Below are positions 36,820-49,160 of a DNA stretch of 64,000 nucleotides, piece by piece. Source of the DNA: Schistosoma mansoni (lineage: Eukaryota; Platyhelminthes; Trematoda; Strigeidida; Schistosomatidae); assembly GCF_000237925.1 (NCBI RefSeq), contig NC_031498.1, positions 2,216,229 through 2,280,228 of the forward strand, in the 5' to 3' direction. Position 1 is the first letter of the stretch, and every line of letters starts with the position of its first letter. Below the pieces are notes generated by a model. The model saw only the letters and a program-made list of their open reading frames with translations. It searched no databases and was not told the origin of the DNA. The position numbers and the translations under genes were made by a program.

Positions 36820-37019
36820 NNNNNNNNNNNNNNNNNNNNNNNNNNNNNNNNNNNNNNNNNNNNNNNNNNNNNNNNNNNNNNNNNNNNNNNNNNNNNNNNN
36901 NNNNNNNNNNNNNNNNNNNNNNNNNNNNNNNNNNNNNNNNNNNNNNNNNNNNNNNNNNNNNNNNNNNNNNNNNNNNNNNNNNNNNNNNNNNNNNNNNNNN
37001 NNNNNNNNNNNNNNNNNNN
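36820..37019. other. Assembly gap (200 N)
   Basis: Exactly 200 N, which suggests a fixed-size placeholder. It falls at the centre of a perfect inverted repeat. Confidence 0.95.
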
Positions 37020-37026
37020 TGGATGC

Positions 37027-37070
37027 GCACTGCTGAGGAGTCCCATAATGGGACGAAACGGCCGTCCAAT
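37027..37070 (+). ncRNA. Hammerhead ribozyme (SINE family 2), right arm
   Basis: Mirror image of the motif at 36703..36748 with the same core CTGAGGA ... GAAACGGCCGTC. Stem II is GTCCCA/TGGGAC with a short loop. Confidence 0.8.
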
Positions 37071-38043
37071 GTTTCCAGGTTTTCGATGGAGGTCTAGCTT
37101 CAATTGACTCATGCTTTCAACTATAATAAATACTAAATCTCCACAAAACCCCTTCTATAACATATAATTAGTCTCAAGAACATAGTACAAACAGGTTGCA
37201 TACACATAAATATAACACTAAAATTGTATATATTGTATATGTGAAGTCATATCATTTGATTTACTGCACTCCATTTTTACAATATAAATTAATAAAGTTA
37301 ATTTAAAAGCATTTTATAATAACAAGGATTGTCTAACATGTGTATCTAGTTTGGAAAACAGTATAAAATATTAATAATGGTATCAGTTAATAAAGAAATA
37401 CAGGCAAATCAAGACAGATATAGTTTATAATTTTCAAGCAGTAAATGGACAAAACAAATTAAGTACTATAGCATTTTGATTTACCCTGGACAACTGTGAT
37501 CAGATGTGATTTTTTCTAACAACTGCAATACTTTATATTGTACAGAATAATTTAATGTTGACAAGAATTTGTTTCTAGAATCTTTAACGTAATAAAAACT
37601 TCTAGCCTTTGAGTTGAAATCATCACTGTTATAGATGTAAGTGATGTGATGAAATAATCGGCGCTAATGTAAGTTTTTCTAGATAGTGTATGCCTCAGGT
37701 ATGATGAAATTCATAGGGCATAATCTATCCAAGAACTTGAAGATAGTTCTTATTAATTAAATTAAAATCTGGATCATTCTATAATTGTTGAGACAAAGAA
37801 AAATGTAAAAACTGGGTTACAAATGTCTAGTCAACTATTTAATACAGTTTTGGAACTGATATGTATATGTATCTTTGGTTAAAATCTTGGTTTGAACATT
37901 ATTCATAGTTTCAATATTCTTTATTCATAATGATAAGCAAGCTACTCGTATTTATATCAAACATATTTCAGATGTATATTTGTAGAAATAATTTCAAATA
38001 GTGAATTTGTATAAACAAATGAAACTTGAGTTAAAGTCATGTA

Positions 38044-38284
38044 TGTTATATGTGGTCTGTTTTTGTTCGGTATATAAACCCAGCGTGTTTGAAAATAATG
38101 ATTCATATTACAGAGGCTGTTATTGGTGTTCTGGACTTTACTGGCTGGGCTAGGCAGAAAGCAGAGTCGATAAATACTCTAGACTGCTCGTGTGGGTTTT
38201 GTGTATCATTGGTCCAATCGATAAATCACTGCTCTCTAATAGGCGGGTAGAAGATAATAACAATTCCCGGTACCAGTTATAACA
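38044..38284 (+). mobile_element. Solo LTR, 241 bp, with 5-bp target duplication ATGTA
   Basis: It begins TGTTATA and ends TATAACA (TG...CA with an inverted terminal match). It is flanked by ATGTA at 38039..38043 and 38285..38289. A TATA box (TATATAAA) is at 38071..38078. It is homologous to 28356..28599. No internal retrotransposon sequence is next to it, so it is a solo LTR left by recombination. Confidence 0.8.
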
Positions 38285-39740
38285 ATGTAAAATATTTATT
38301 TACTCTTTAAGTTATCTGTTGTTCCACATAGAGCTTTAGGAAACAAAACATACCATGGAATCTTATTTTTATATAACCAAAGTATTTTTGACTTAAATGA
38401 AACAATCAACACTGAGATGTTTACAGTAGTCATCCATCTAACATTTCACTATGAAAACCATCTTTATATAATTTTAGTTCGCAAATATAAGGATTAATAA
38501 CGGTCAAACGATCATCATAAGTAAACATGTTCATTTTCAAGTGTTTTAAATTAAATAGGTAAAACTATGAAACCTAATTTGTCGTAGTACAACAGTATAC
38601 AAAAACTATCTAGTGTAAACTATTTAAACTCAAGAAATTCACAAGTTAAATATTCACTCTTTTACCCTTATTTAAAAGCTACTGAAGAAATTGATTAACT
38701 CTACAAAGAAAAAAAACGGTGTTAACATTTCCTTTTTGTTGTTGGCTAGAATCCAATAAAAATTACATTTTTGTTGTTTGTATAATGATTTACTTTTGTT
38801 TACCACAAATCCGTACTATTAATTATATATATAAAAAAGTATTCCGTTTATTCGTTTTCCCCTTGTAACTAATAATAATAATATCCAGAGAGATGAATAC
38901 TAGTTCAATGATAAAAAAACAAACAAACAAATCATAAACCATTTTGTTTTATTGTAACTGTAAGTTCTGGCAATTTCTAAGCAGCCAAAGAAGATTATTC
39001 ATCTATATCTATAAATAGACATACATAGATCATTAAATCTCAACAAAATGTTTCCCCTTTTGCCAAAATACTGACTTAAAGTTTACAAAAACAGTCTAGG
39101 TAGTTACCAAATTAACTTAACAACGTTACTTAAAAAGATCCATAACACAGTGTTTTATGGTCAGTTTGATAAAAAATTAATCGAGCTAGCTAACTTTATC
39201 TTCAAAAGAAATATCTCCCGGTCAGAATAAATTCACTGTTAAACAGAAGTACAAGTTTTGAAAAATATTGATTAATAATAAGTGAGGATAACTATCCTCT
39301 TTCAGTGTTGAATAAAAGTTCAATCTTTAGGATTGTTAAGAAATTTCCTTTCCATTGAGTGGATCGGCACTGCATATATTTGTGTAGATTGTTATTTGAA
39401 ATGAGTGAAATTATGATTTCAAAGTGTACAACAAATCATCAAGATAAGAATGAGTTTAATTTAAAGAAATTCACGATACTTAGGTATAGTAATTCTTGAG
39501 ATTGTACAACATTGCTGTATAAGAGTTGATCAAGTGTTTGATTATACTGACAAGCAGAAATATTTATATGACAGATCTCTGTAAATCAATTTACAAACTT
39601 CGTCTTTTTGTATAGCCTACAGATATTCAATGTCGGATCAAGCATCATTGGTAGACTTGCAGAAAGTTATGAATTCTTAACTAAAAGTAGTTTAATGAAA
39701 GGTTCTTAAATTTATGATAATAATGTATTACATTATATTG
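38285..39740. other. AT-rich stretch, nothing recognised
   Basis: No supported coding exon, RNA gene or repeat family. Confidence 0.4.
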
Positions 39741-39900
39741 AGATTCTCCCCAGCAGTGCGCTGAAGAGTCCCATATTAGAACGAAACGGCCGTCCAGTAC
39801 TTTCAGGTTTTCTATGGTGGTCTAGTTTCAATTGCTTCATGAATTTAACTATCGAAATAATAAAATCTTCACAAAACTCTCTTCTGAAAATGATTTACGT
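39741..39900 (+). mobile_element. SINE family 2 fragment with hammerhead motif
   Basis: It holds CTGAAGAGTCCC, GAACGAAACGGCCGTCCAG, then CAGGTTTTC and GTCTAG...CAATTG, ending in ACAAAACTCTCTTCTG. The ribozyme is at about 39754..39799. Stem I is damaged (GTGCG before the core). The head is missing (5' truncated). Confidence 0.7.
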
Positions 39901-41181
39901 TCATTTATGTACATTGATTTTTACTGCTTTTATTCACTAAGTAAGAGTTTAAAAATTATAAATGAAAACTGGTCTATGCAGTTTTACCCTGTAAAATGAT
40001 AACCTGATTTGTAGATTATGTACCGCTGAATTATTTACATAGAAGAATATCTATTAAGAATGTCATGCTCTTCAACGAGATAAAAGCAGTGAATGGTTAA
40101 AAATGGCATAGATAAACATTTAAACAGAGTAAAATAAGTATTAGTAGACTAAGAAAATATTGTTTGGAGGGATGATAAAGATTAACGTCAATGTAATTAG
40201 TTTTCATTTTTGTCGCTTAAATAATGACAACCGCTAATTTCTATCACTTAAATTTTATCAAAAATTCTACAATGTGTTGTACAACTGACGAAGAAACTGT
40301 CACTTGGCTTTATAAAAAGGCTCCATTTATTGTTGTGTTCATTCTTATCTCTTTTTATTATTTGGTACTTAAATGACAAAAAAGTAACAAAATGTCGCTT
40401 TTAAAACCGTTTCTTTTAAATCAAAACATAAGTGGGTAGCTGGATAACTTAAACAGAAATTCTTCTCTTATTACGGAGTAATAACATATCAGCTGTTTAT
40501 AATAGAGATTAAATTTAAAAGATTTAAAAATTTAACGGTTACTAGGTAGTGGAATTGTTAAAACAATGTTGTACAGTGCGGCGTTTTAGATGACAACGCC
40601 AATAATTATGTGAACATCTAGCCATACCAAAGGAGATTTCGTGCAGAAAACTACAAGTAACAACCAATTTCGAAATCAAGAACTTTATATGTTATTCACA
40701 ACAATAATTTAACACGTACCATTTATTTAAGATCTGCATTCAACCCAATAAAACGGTACTATAGTTATCTTCTTCACTACTGACAAAAATTGTCTTTGTG
40801 TTTTACGTTCGCTTCTGTGCACTTTGTATCAGACTTTCGTATGGATTTGTCACACAATAGTTTCTGTATCGAGACTCATATATAGGTCAAAGTGAAGTAT
40901 TAGTCAGAATGTGAGTTTTTAACTAATGTAATATTATTTTGTAAGGTTGGAACTGAAAATCTCTGACAGCTTGACGGCACTGATCACAGAGTAAATCGAA
41001 TGCTTCAGTCAGATGGTTGTCTAGCTACTATTAATCGAATACTTAACAATGGATATTCTGGCTATCGAACTTCACAAAAGATCAAGTAGCACTTTTGTTT
41101 TTCTGATACAAAAGTATATGGTTTATCAATTAGAAAAACGATAGTTTCCTAGATACAAAAAACTATTTAAATAAAAGTAAT
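39901..41181. other. AT-rich stretch, nothing recognised
   Basis: No supported coding exon, RNA gene or repeat family. Confidence 0.4.
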
Positions 41182-41350
41182 CGTATCAGTAGCTAAATGG
41201 ACAACGTGATGGCGTTTGGAGTGAACGGTGCCGGGTTCGAGTACCGAATTGAACATCAACTGTGGGATGCAGGCACATTCAGCTGATGAGTCCCGAATAG
41301 GACAAAATGTATGACCTGGATTCCACTGCTAGCCACTATTCATCTTTGTT
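41182..41350 (+). mobile_element. Hammerhead SINE family 1 copy with tRNA-like head
   Basis: It starts with a tRNA-like segment (AGTAGCTAAATGGACAACG as A box, GGGTTCGAGTACC as B box), then the ribozyme (41277..41321) and the tail CTAGCCACTATTCATCTTTG. The core CTGATGA is intact, but GAAAC has become AAAAT. Confidence 0.8.
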
Positions 41351-42954
41351 TAATTGTATCAACGTTGTAAAACTTCCATTAATTACCAAATCAGTTATTT
41401 GTTTTTAGAAATAAAACTAAACAAATGAATATTCCGCTATTTAATCTTTTTTCATTACATAAAATATTCCAATGTTTTTGACAAATATTTATTCACATAA
41501 ACATGCCAAGGTCATTAAAAGCGATACTATATGTTTTAGGGAAATTCATAAAATTCTATAGTTCGCCTCATATCAAAATGGCAATCATCAAACACTATGA
41601 GATCGAATGTTTGATTTATAAAGATAATTGTAAAAACAGGCTCTCTGATGATTACTTTTACTAAATCACTTTCGTTTCCCATAGATTGGTTTCGCTACTT
41701 CGTTTCTACTGCTTCTCAAAACAGTGTATAATCACATAAAGTTAAGAGGGTCATGTACGTTAATAGATGACCATAGGAATAGGTTCTTATTCATAAGAAC
41801 TACGGAACTATGTCTAGTCATATCATAATTCAAAATGTCTAAAATTTAATTCAACATCTTAAGTTCCTACAGATAGGCCGAAATTATTAGCGTTATCATT
41901 ATGAACATATACTGGTTATTACTCTATTGTTCCACAAAAATTTGTGTAACATGACAACAAGCTATAAGAACTAATAACTCGAAAATTTTTGTAAGATACT
42001 CACCTAATTAGTATTAACTGACCAGTGTTTATATTTGTATTAACTCCTAATACCGTTGTTTGTAATCCATTTATTTCTGATTTTTAAAACAATAAACTGA
42101 ACAGCTTTTTCAAAAGGTACAGACCGGTAATTAACATTTACCTTATACTTGGTATCATATATACATACATGGATGTACCCCTAGTTTATGCTTGTGTCTA
42201 CAATAATTATAATCATATTTTGTATTGGGCAATTCATTACTAGCCATTCATGCACAATTAACTGTAAAAATACCGGTTATGCTGAAATACAAACTTAGTA
42301 AGCTGACACGTGATGCTTATTTTTAACACAGATGATTAGTATACATTGGTCTACACTAAATGACCCATAAATCTATGCACGTGTGTGTAAATGCCAAATC
42401 GAAGTTCTTCTGGGCACACTGAATGAACAGTGTGCTACTTATCTATATTTCATTCAATAATATTTACACGTTGGAATTTAACCTTGACACTAAGGTTATT
42501 TTCTATTATAGGGAGAAAAAAGTTATTTTCAGGGCATGAAAAGTGTTTCACATTTCAAATAACAATAATTTAATAGAAATATTCACAACGAACTATTAAA
42601 TAGATAATTTGATCTTAGATACAAATTTACTTGTGATTTCTAATGAAACATACTGATAGTACAAGATTTGTTTCCAATCCTAGATCATATTTATTTAGGG
42701 TGGTATAGATAATATGAAAATAAGTTTCAGTATTGATAAACAATATGAACATATATGTTCTGCAAATGATAGTTTGTTTGCTTCATTTCCAAGCCATCAT
42801 GTGATAAATAAAAAGATATAGACAAACTTTCTTAATAATTAGTTCTATATGATTTAAGCAATAAGTGTGTAGAAAGTGAAGTTATGAATTTAAAAGGCTT
42901 ATTCATGTTTACATGCTTCTGAATGCTAAGATTGGTATCATTTATGTAGAAACT
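41351..42954. other. AT-rich stretch, nothing recognised
   Basis: No supported coding exon, RNA gene or repeat family. Confidence 0.4.
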
Positions 42955-43215
42955 TGAAGCAAACGGTACTGGGTTCGAGTCTTGGAGTGAACATCAGCTG
43001 CGGGATGCAGGTACACCCATCTGACGAGTCCCAAATAGGGCGAAACGCGTTTCCTTCTTTACATTGCTAGCCACTATCCATCTTTGCTTATACAGCATGT
43101 GACCTAAGGCAACATCGAAGCAGTCTACACAGAATGCACATATGCCAACAAGTAACTGATCAATTGCAGTCCTAAATAACAATGGGAGGATATAAGTAAA
43201 TAACATCAAATGAAT
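42955..43215 (+). mobile_element. Hammerhead SINE family 1 copy followed by an inverted head
   Basis: The + strand has GGTACTGGGTTCGAGTC (B box), the ribozyme at 43015..43057 and the tail GCTAGCCACTATCCATCTTT. From about 43085 a family 1 head runs in the opposite direction (CAATTGCAGTCC...), giving a partly palindromic composite like those at 13.3, 51.6 and 58 kb. Confidence 0.75.
43015..43057 (+). ncRNA. Hammerhead ribozyme (SINE family 1)
   Basis: CTGACGA, GTCC-CAAATA-GGGC, GAAACGCG. The conserved core is intact and stem II has one wobble pair. Stem I no longer pairs well. Confidence 0.6.
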
Positions 43216-44279
43216 TTAAATTGTGTTATAGTTCGAGTAATATTTGTCAAAACAAAATCTTTACAATCAAAATACTGATATTAACTATTGGGTAATCAAA
43301 TAGGAAACATTATAAGATGGATTTTATTATCTTAGGTGATAGATTATTCGTGTTTTCATCATTTTCAAGAAAAGTATTTTTAATGATATCTAATTAAACA
43401 AAAGGTGGTACATAAGTTTCAAAACTGGTGGTATGTAGATAGTATGTTTGAGACGTAATATATACATCATTTATTTATATTAATACTTAATACTGAATTT
43501 CATAGATATCGAAGCTCAACAATATCTAAGGGACATTTCGGTAATAATTACCAAGTCTTGTAAATTTTTTGGCTTCTATGAAATTTGATGATTCATTGTT
43601 GATATTCTTCTACATTCCAAATAAAGATGAATGGTTGATTTTGCTTATAACAAAGTTAATATTAATGTTAGACATGTATAAAAGACCAGTTATTTTGCGA
43701 ATGTACGACATAGATGTCACTGTTAAACACAATAACTGTACGGTATAAAAAACAAATATTTCAGATCCCATTCTTGTATTCATTTACTTTAAACTAGTCA
43801 TTTAAATAACCATAATGGAATGTAATCTTTCTTTCAATTTGTGTCATTATCTAATTGAAGAATGCATCAACTAATGGATAGCGCAAACATAACAACTGTC
43901 TTTTTTTTTACCATAATACAAATTTTGTTTAAATGCAATTATTTGTATCAATTCAATCTTTCATGAAATGAGGTATAAATCATTAGACATTACGTTTTAT
44001 TAGGAATGCGTATCATATAGAAATCCGATTCAAGATAACATTTGTGCATGTGTTTTAGGTAGCTGTGTGCGTATGAAGCAGCCGGTAAAAAAAGTTATAA
44101 CAATTTTTAGTTAAAATAAAGAACAAATTCTAACTAGTCTCTATTTTTAGGTTAGTGTTTTTTTGCGTATAAACTGTAAGTTAACTTTTTGGCATTGCGA
44201 TTTAGTAGCAAAATCTATATGTACATATACAGTTCTAGAAAAAACCACAATTCGTGTTCCGTATTATGGCATAATATAT
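43216..44279. other. AT-rich stretch, nothing recognised
   Basis: No supported coding exon, RNA gene or repeat family. Confidence 0.4.
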
Positions 44280-44520
44280 TTGTAGAATTTTCACAGTTGA
44301 AATCACTAGTCAATCTAGGCTAGACCGTCATCGAAAACCTGGAAGTCCTAGATGAGCTTTTCGCCCTAGTACGTGGCTCCTCAAATATGCACACCTACGG
44401 TTCCTTACATGGGAATTGAACCCAGGACCTTTCATCTCGCGTACAAACTCTTAACCCTTAGACCACCAAGCCGAAACCCAACGATGCCTGATTTCAGTCA
44501 ATTTATGATTTCACTCAACT
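44280..44520 (-). mobile_element. Divergent hammerhead SINE related to family 2
   Basis: On - it has a tRNA-like head (GGTCTAAGGGTTAAGAG, then CTGGGTTCAATTCCC), then TTTGAGGAGCCAC...GGGCGAAAAGC (about 44390..44346) and the family 2 tail CCAGGTTTTCGATGACGGTC. The first core base is changed and stem II is altered, so it is either an old copy or a third subfamily. Confidence 0.65.
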
Positions 44521-46024
44521 CTTCATTCATTGCCTGGGGTAAATAACTGTCTCACACTCGACGTAGATTGGACTACGCTAGTCACGGCCTTGTAGAATTT
44601 ATTCATGTAGCGCTTACGAAGTTAGTTACTGTAGCTAGTATATTAGGGTTATCCAGGTTGAAGTGTATTAGAAATCTTGTTTTGATAAACACATAATTAC
44701 CTCTGGGATAACTGTTTGACTACTGGTAGGCTTAGTCCCTTGAAACCCTGTTTGACAGATTATTAAAAGCAAGAAAATAATTAAATATAACGTCAACATA
44801 ATTTTTTAAGTGAGGTCAAGTGATCACGATGTATTTGAAAAGTAGTTTATTACCAAAAAAAATTATAGTGCATTTAGACAAAATAATGTACAAAGATTCT
44901 TATCTAGACATGATATGAATAGGGTTTGGATGAGTAAAAACCAGTTTGAAAAAGTTTTTAACAAATTATGTTAAAAGTGGTCTACATGTTAATTATTTTC
45001 TCCATCATAATAACATTTGCATCTCAATAATTGAAAAACCATGGTTCGTCTTAGATGTTCTAATAGTATTTCAGTAAACATCAACATTAATCACGTAATT
45101 ATTCGGGATTCATTGTTAGTAAGGTTTGGAATTTACTGTTCCCAAAAAATATCTGAACGGTACCCTAGTCAAATTTTCGAAAGGCATTTTCATGCAATTT
45201 TCGATCGAAAACTGACGAATTATCCAAAGGGGTTACATGTCTCAAAAAACAATGTCAGATGATCTCTTGTTTACACATGATTTTGGTAGAAAAGATTTTC
45301 AAAAAACGGCAACTTTGATGCAGTACGTAGGATTTGGAAATCTACCGGTTAATTAAGTAAAAAGACTATTACTTTACCCTTTTACCGTCATCAAATTCAA
45401 AGATATCAACAATCCACGAGTGTACATTAAAACTGAATGAAGTCAGTTTAGAGATTTTTACCACTGACATGATCATTTAAAACTAATTTTTAGGTTTTCA
45501 TTAGGACGCGTGCATAATCGATGCAAAATGAAACTCGTAGGGGAATTCATAAATGAAAGTGAAATAAACTTTCATAAATTTTATTTGTTTGGATTAGTAT
45601 GAGCTGTCTGATTTATTTGGATATGAACTGAATTTTCTCTACATCTACTACTGACATCTAAATATTAAACGTAATGATGAAATCAAGTGCATTGTGAAGT
45701 TACATTGAGAAGTAACACTAGGTGTTCAATAATCAATAATTGCTGTCTATTGTACATTTATTTCAAATAACATTTTCCAGTAAGTAAAGTGATTAATTTT
45801 TTTTAATAAAGAAGCAACATATTAGTTACTTTAGGATAAGTTATTATAATACCCATTACAAGCAGTCAGCGAATTCAAGCCATAAGGGGGTTGTATATAA
45901 AAGAATCACTGCGTTATTTTCAAATTAATATATCATCAACCTAATATGGTAGTGAACAAACCAACCTCCAGTTGAAGAGGAAATTAGGGAAAAATGGTAT
46001 ATGTGGATCGGAAATACATTGAAG
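44521..46024. other. AT-rich stretch, no supported gene
   Basis: A somewhat GC-richer block at about 44530..44640 may be repeat-derived. A frame at 45041..45262 has no recognisable content. Confidence 0.4.
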
Positions 46025-46256
46025 AAATCATCGAACTACATAATGAAGCAAGCACTAACTCCGAATCCCTAAGGGAAAAGGGGAAAAAAGATCAGGGAAG
46101 ATATTGAACCGGTAAATGGAAACAGACATCTAAAGGATGAATAACAACTGGAAAAACCCGGAAAGAATTACGTAGGAAAGAGTCAGATGGAGAATTCTGG
46201 TGGGCAACCTATGCTTCTCAACGACGGGTAACAGGTTTAAGTAAATAAGTAAGTAA
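46025..46256 (+). mobile_element. Degenerate RTE LINE 3' end
   Basis: With frameshifts it reads [15 protein letters not shown], then GKKIREDIE and ATYASQRRVTGLSK, matching the RTE end (QALTWNPEG...[11 protein letters not shown]...). It finishes in AAATAAGTAAGTAATG, a short tandem tail typical of RTE elements. Confidence 0.65.
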
Positions 46257-46455
46257 TGTGGCATGACAATGTTAATTAATGACTGCTAGCTAACTACCAG
46301 GAACAATATACATATCTGATATTTTATTCAAATATGTATAATATAATCCCGCGACTAACTATATGTGATTTCAGAATTCTAGAATTCATGAGAGCTATAA
46401 ACTAGGAAAAAGATGGGATCTCATTATATTCTTATGTCAAACAATCCTTCATTTT

Positions 46456-46600
46456 ATAGTTGAATTCATGAGTCAATTGAAGTTAGACTACCATGGAAAA
46501 CCTGGAAGCACTGGATGACCGTTTTGTCCATTGTGTGACTCCTCATCAGTGCGCATCTACGATTCCGTTTCGCGAGATTCGAACCCATGATCTATCAGTC
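46456..46600 (-). mobile_element. SINE family 2 fragment with damaged hammerhead
   Basis: On - the ribozyme region (about 46554..46505) has GCACTG, ATGAGGA, GTCAC-ACAA-TGGAC, AAAACGG. Two conserved core bases are changed. The flanks GTCAATTGAAG and CCTGGAAGCACTGG are typical of the family. Confidence 0.7.
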
Positions 46601-47057
46601 TTCATTTAATCACAGTATATACGATATACAATCTCAAAATTGAAATCTAAATAGAGTAAAGTAAATGTTTTTTTTTCAAGAATCAATGAACAAATTTCTT
46701 TTGTATTTTTACAGTCAACATTTTCTGCTTTTGTATTTAATGAATATGTTCTCCTATAATTTTTTCTCCTTTTTTTGTTTCAAAGTTCCTTTTACCCAAA
46801 TAATTAATTAAAAAGTCATTTAAACTAAAACAATTTGCTTTGTATACATCTTTGGAAAGTCAACGAGAAAATAAGACGATAATTATGATTTTTAATGAAT
46901 GATGAAATAATTGGGTCAGTACAATTACAGATCACCATATCACAATAGTTTGTAAACTTATTTTTTGTGTGTAAAAGTAACATTGTTTACTTGTTATCAT
47001 TTAAGGTTAAGTAATAGAATATGCCAGATTTATACGCAAAAACATAGACATATATCG

Positions 47058-47114
47058 GTTAAGTGCTCCGGCGCGAAGCTGCTAAGTCCTAAGTTCGAAT
47101 CTCGCGAGGCGGGA
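47058..47114 (+). mobile_element. SINE family 2 tRNA-like head, truncated by assembly gap
   Basis: GGTTAAGTGCTCCGG (A box) and AAGTTCGAATCTCGCGAG (B box) lead into N. The ribozyme should lie within the gap. Confidence 0.65.
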
Positions 47115-47314
47115 NNNNNNNNNNNNNNNNNNNNNNNNNNNNNNNNNNNNNNNNNNNNNNNNNNNNNNNNNNNNNNNNNNNNNNNNNNNNNNNNNNNNNN
47201 NNNNNNNNNNNNNNNNNNNNNNNNNNNNNNNNNNNNNNNNNNNNNNNNNNNNNNNNNNNNNNNNNNNNNNNNNNNNNNNNNNNNNNNNNNNNNNNNNNNN
47301 NNNNNNNNNNNNNN
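47115..47314. other. Assembly gap (200 N)
   Basis: Exactly 200 N, starting inside a SINE head and ending at the start of the duplicated block. Confidence 0.95.
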
Positions 47315-48393
47315 CCTTTTTATCTTGTATCAATGTGGAATATTAAACAATAAACACTGACCTTATAAAAAATCAAAAAGCAGACTTAGTCACCATTTTA
47401 CGCTGAACACAAAGTGCTTTTAACTTATCAGTATAGGGTTATGGAGAATAATGAATTTTATTGATTGCATTAAGCAATCCAATGGGCTATTCACTTGATT
47501 ACTATCTACTTTACGTTCCTATTCCGTTATGATTAAGATATAGTGAACATTACAGCCAATATAATGACATCGATTATTGTTAAGAGATTAGTTGAATATA
47601 CTCTCTTTCTTGTGCTCAACATTGAATACGAATGAAAAAACTAAATATATGAAATATGAATTTAAGTGTTTGGAAGGATTTCCTTCTTCGTCTTCTTCTG
47701 AAAACTGGAGCTTTTAGATTTGATTTTTCAAATTTTCGAAACATACACTATACTCATATGATAAATTATTGTCAGATAAACATCCGGTACAATCAAAAAA
47801 ATGAGGATGAAAACGTAAAAATCATAAAGGGAAGAACATAAAAAAACAAAGGAATTGATTTATATTTAACGAGAAAGCGGTATATCGCCTGATATCAATT
47901 GACAAATAAAAACAGGCGACGACTATTTTTTTTCTTTCTTACTGATAGGACGTAAATAATATAATCACTTAATAGATATATTTGGAAGTCAAGGTCACAC
48001 ATGTAGATAAGATTGGACATAAAGAGTGAATGTGAGTATGTATTTATGTATTGTTTTTGTAATATTTTCTCCATTAGTACCACTATTTTGAAAGATAAGC
48101 ACAAACAATAACTTAATCGGCTAGAAATATATACAACGATAATGTTCAGAAGCTTTATTGCTTTTAAGAATTATGAAAATCACTATAAAATGTCGTAATG
48201 AAAGATCGATAGTGACTAACAGTGGAATCCAGGACACGCATTTCGTCCTATTTGGGACTCATCAGCTGGATGTACCTGCATCTGAGTTGATGTTCACTCT
48301 GGGACTCGAACCCAGTACCTTTAGCTTCAAACGCCATCGTGTTATCCACTCAGCTTTTGAGTCCTGATACCCACTTGCTTGTGCAATGGGGTG
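47315..48393. repeat. 1079-bp exact duplicate of 50717..51795
   Basis: The sequence between two N gaps matches the block 3402 bases downstream, with no difference noticed, including the SINE at its right end. It contains no supported gene. The frames in it occur twice for this reason. Most likely a redundant contig placed in the scaffold. Confidence 0.9.
48192..48393 (-). mobile_element. Hammerhead SINE family 1 copy, cut by assembly gap
   Basis: Same sequence as 51594..51795. The ribozyme is at 48227..48271 and the tRNA-like head at about 48300..48390. It ends at GGGGTG where the N run begins, while the downstream copy continues into the 5' head. Confidence 0.85.
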
Positions 48394-48816
48394 NNNNNNN
48401 NNNNNNNNNNNNNNNNNNNNNNNNNNNNNNNNNNNNNNNNNNNNNNNNNNNNNNNNNNNNNNNNNNNNNNNNNNNNNNNNNNNNNNNNNNNNNNNNNNNN
48501 NNNNNNNNNNNNNNNNNNNNNNNNNNNNNNNNNNNNNNNNNNNNNNNNNNNNNNNNNNNNNNNNNNNNNNNNNNNNNNNNNNNNNNNNNNNNNNNNNNNN
48601 NNNNNNNNNNNNNNNNNNNNNNNNNNNNNNNNNNNNNNNNNNNNNNNNNNNNNNNNNNNNNNNNNNNNNNNNNNNNNNNNNNNNNNNNNNNNNNNNNNNN
48701 NNNNNNNNNNNNNNNNNNNNNNNNNNNNNNNNNNNNNNNNNNNNNNNNNNNNNNNNNNNNNNNNNNNNNNNNNNNNNNNNNNNNNNNNNNNNNNNNNNNN
48801 NNNNNNNNNNNNNNNN
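48394..48816. other. Assembly gap (423 N)
   Basis: 423 N, apparently a size estimated by scaffolding. It begins inside a SINE copy. Confidence 0.95.
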
Positions 48817-48951
48817 AAATATAGATCTTATATCCCTAGACCTATTATTTATGTCTATCAATACTTTAGACAAATTATTGAAATGTTATTTTAATCGTAG
48901 TTTGGAGTATTTGGAATTATGTATTAGTATTATTTTTAACTGTCGACCTAA

Positions 48952-49160
48952 ACAAATAAAGATGGATAATGGCCAGTAGTGAAATGCAGAAGATGAGTTT
49001 CGCCTATTTGTGACTCATCAGCTGGATGTACCTGAATCTGAGAGTTGATTTTCACTCTGCAACTCGAACCCGCTACCGTTAAATCCAAACGCAATCACGT
49101 TATCCACTTAGTGACTGAGTCTTGATAGCTACCTGCTTGTGCACCAACACCGAGTGAATT
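48952..49160 (-). mobile_element. Hammerhead SINE family 1 copy
   Basis: On - it contains GTGCACAAGCAGG, a tRNA-like part (GTCACTAAGTGGATAACGTG, GGTTCGAGTTGC), the ribozyme (about 49030..48982, CTGATGAGTCAC...GGCGAAACTC) and the tail GGCCATTATCCATC. Stem II is shortened by substitutions. Confidence 0.75.

Larger units (their letters stand above)
36648..37127. mobile_element. SINE family 2 foldback: 108-bp perfect inverted arms around an assembly gap
   Basis: 36648..36755 and 37020..37127 are exact reverse complements. Each arm holds a family 2 hammerhead and the flanking TCAATTGAAGCTAGACC and CCTGGAAAC sequences. The left copy continues into its tRNA-like head (AACCCAGGATCTACCAG..., 36778..36819) and then N. 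The centre is unknown. Confidence 0.75.

Noticed and set aside
47058-47114. Possible tRNA gene (A and B box spacing)
   Set aside because: It matches the heads of SINE family 2. The acceptor stem cannot be formed, and the B box runs straight into SINE sequence.
47656-48367. Frames of 60-70 codons at 47656..47841, 47895..48104 and 48158..48367, repeated at 51058..51769
   Set aside because: The apparent conservation comes from the duplicated block, not from selection. The composition is AT-rich noncoding, and the last frame is in a SINE.
48262-48979. Long frames running through N
   Set aside because: They are open only because N was translated as X. The same applies to 36706..37112 and 46965..47360.
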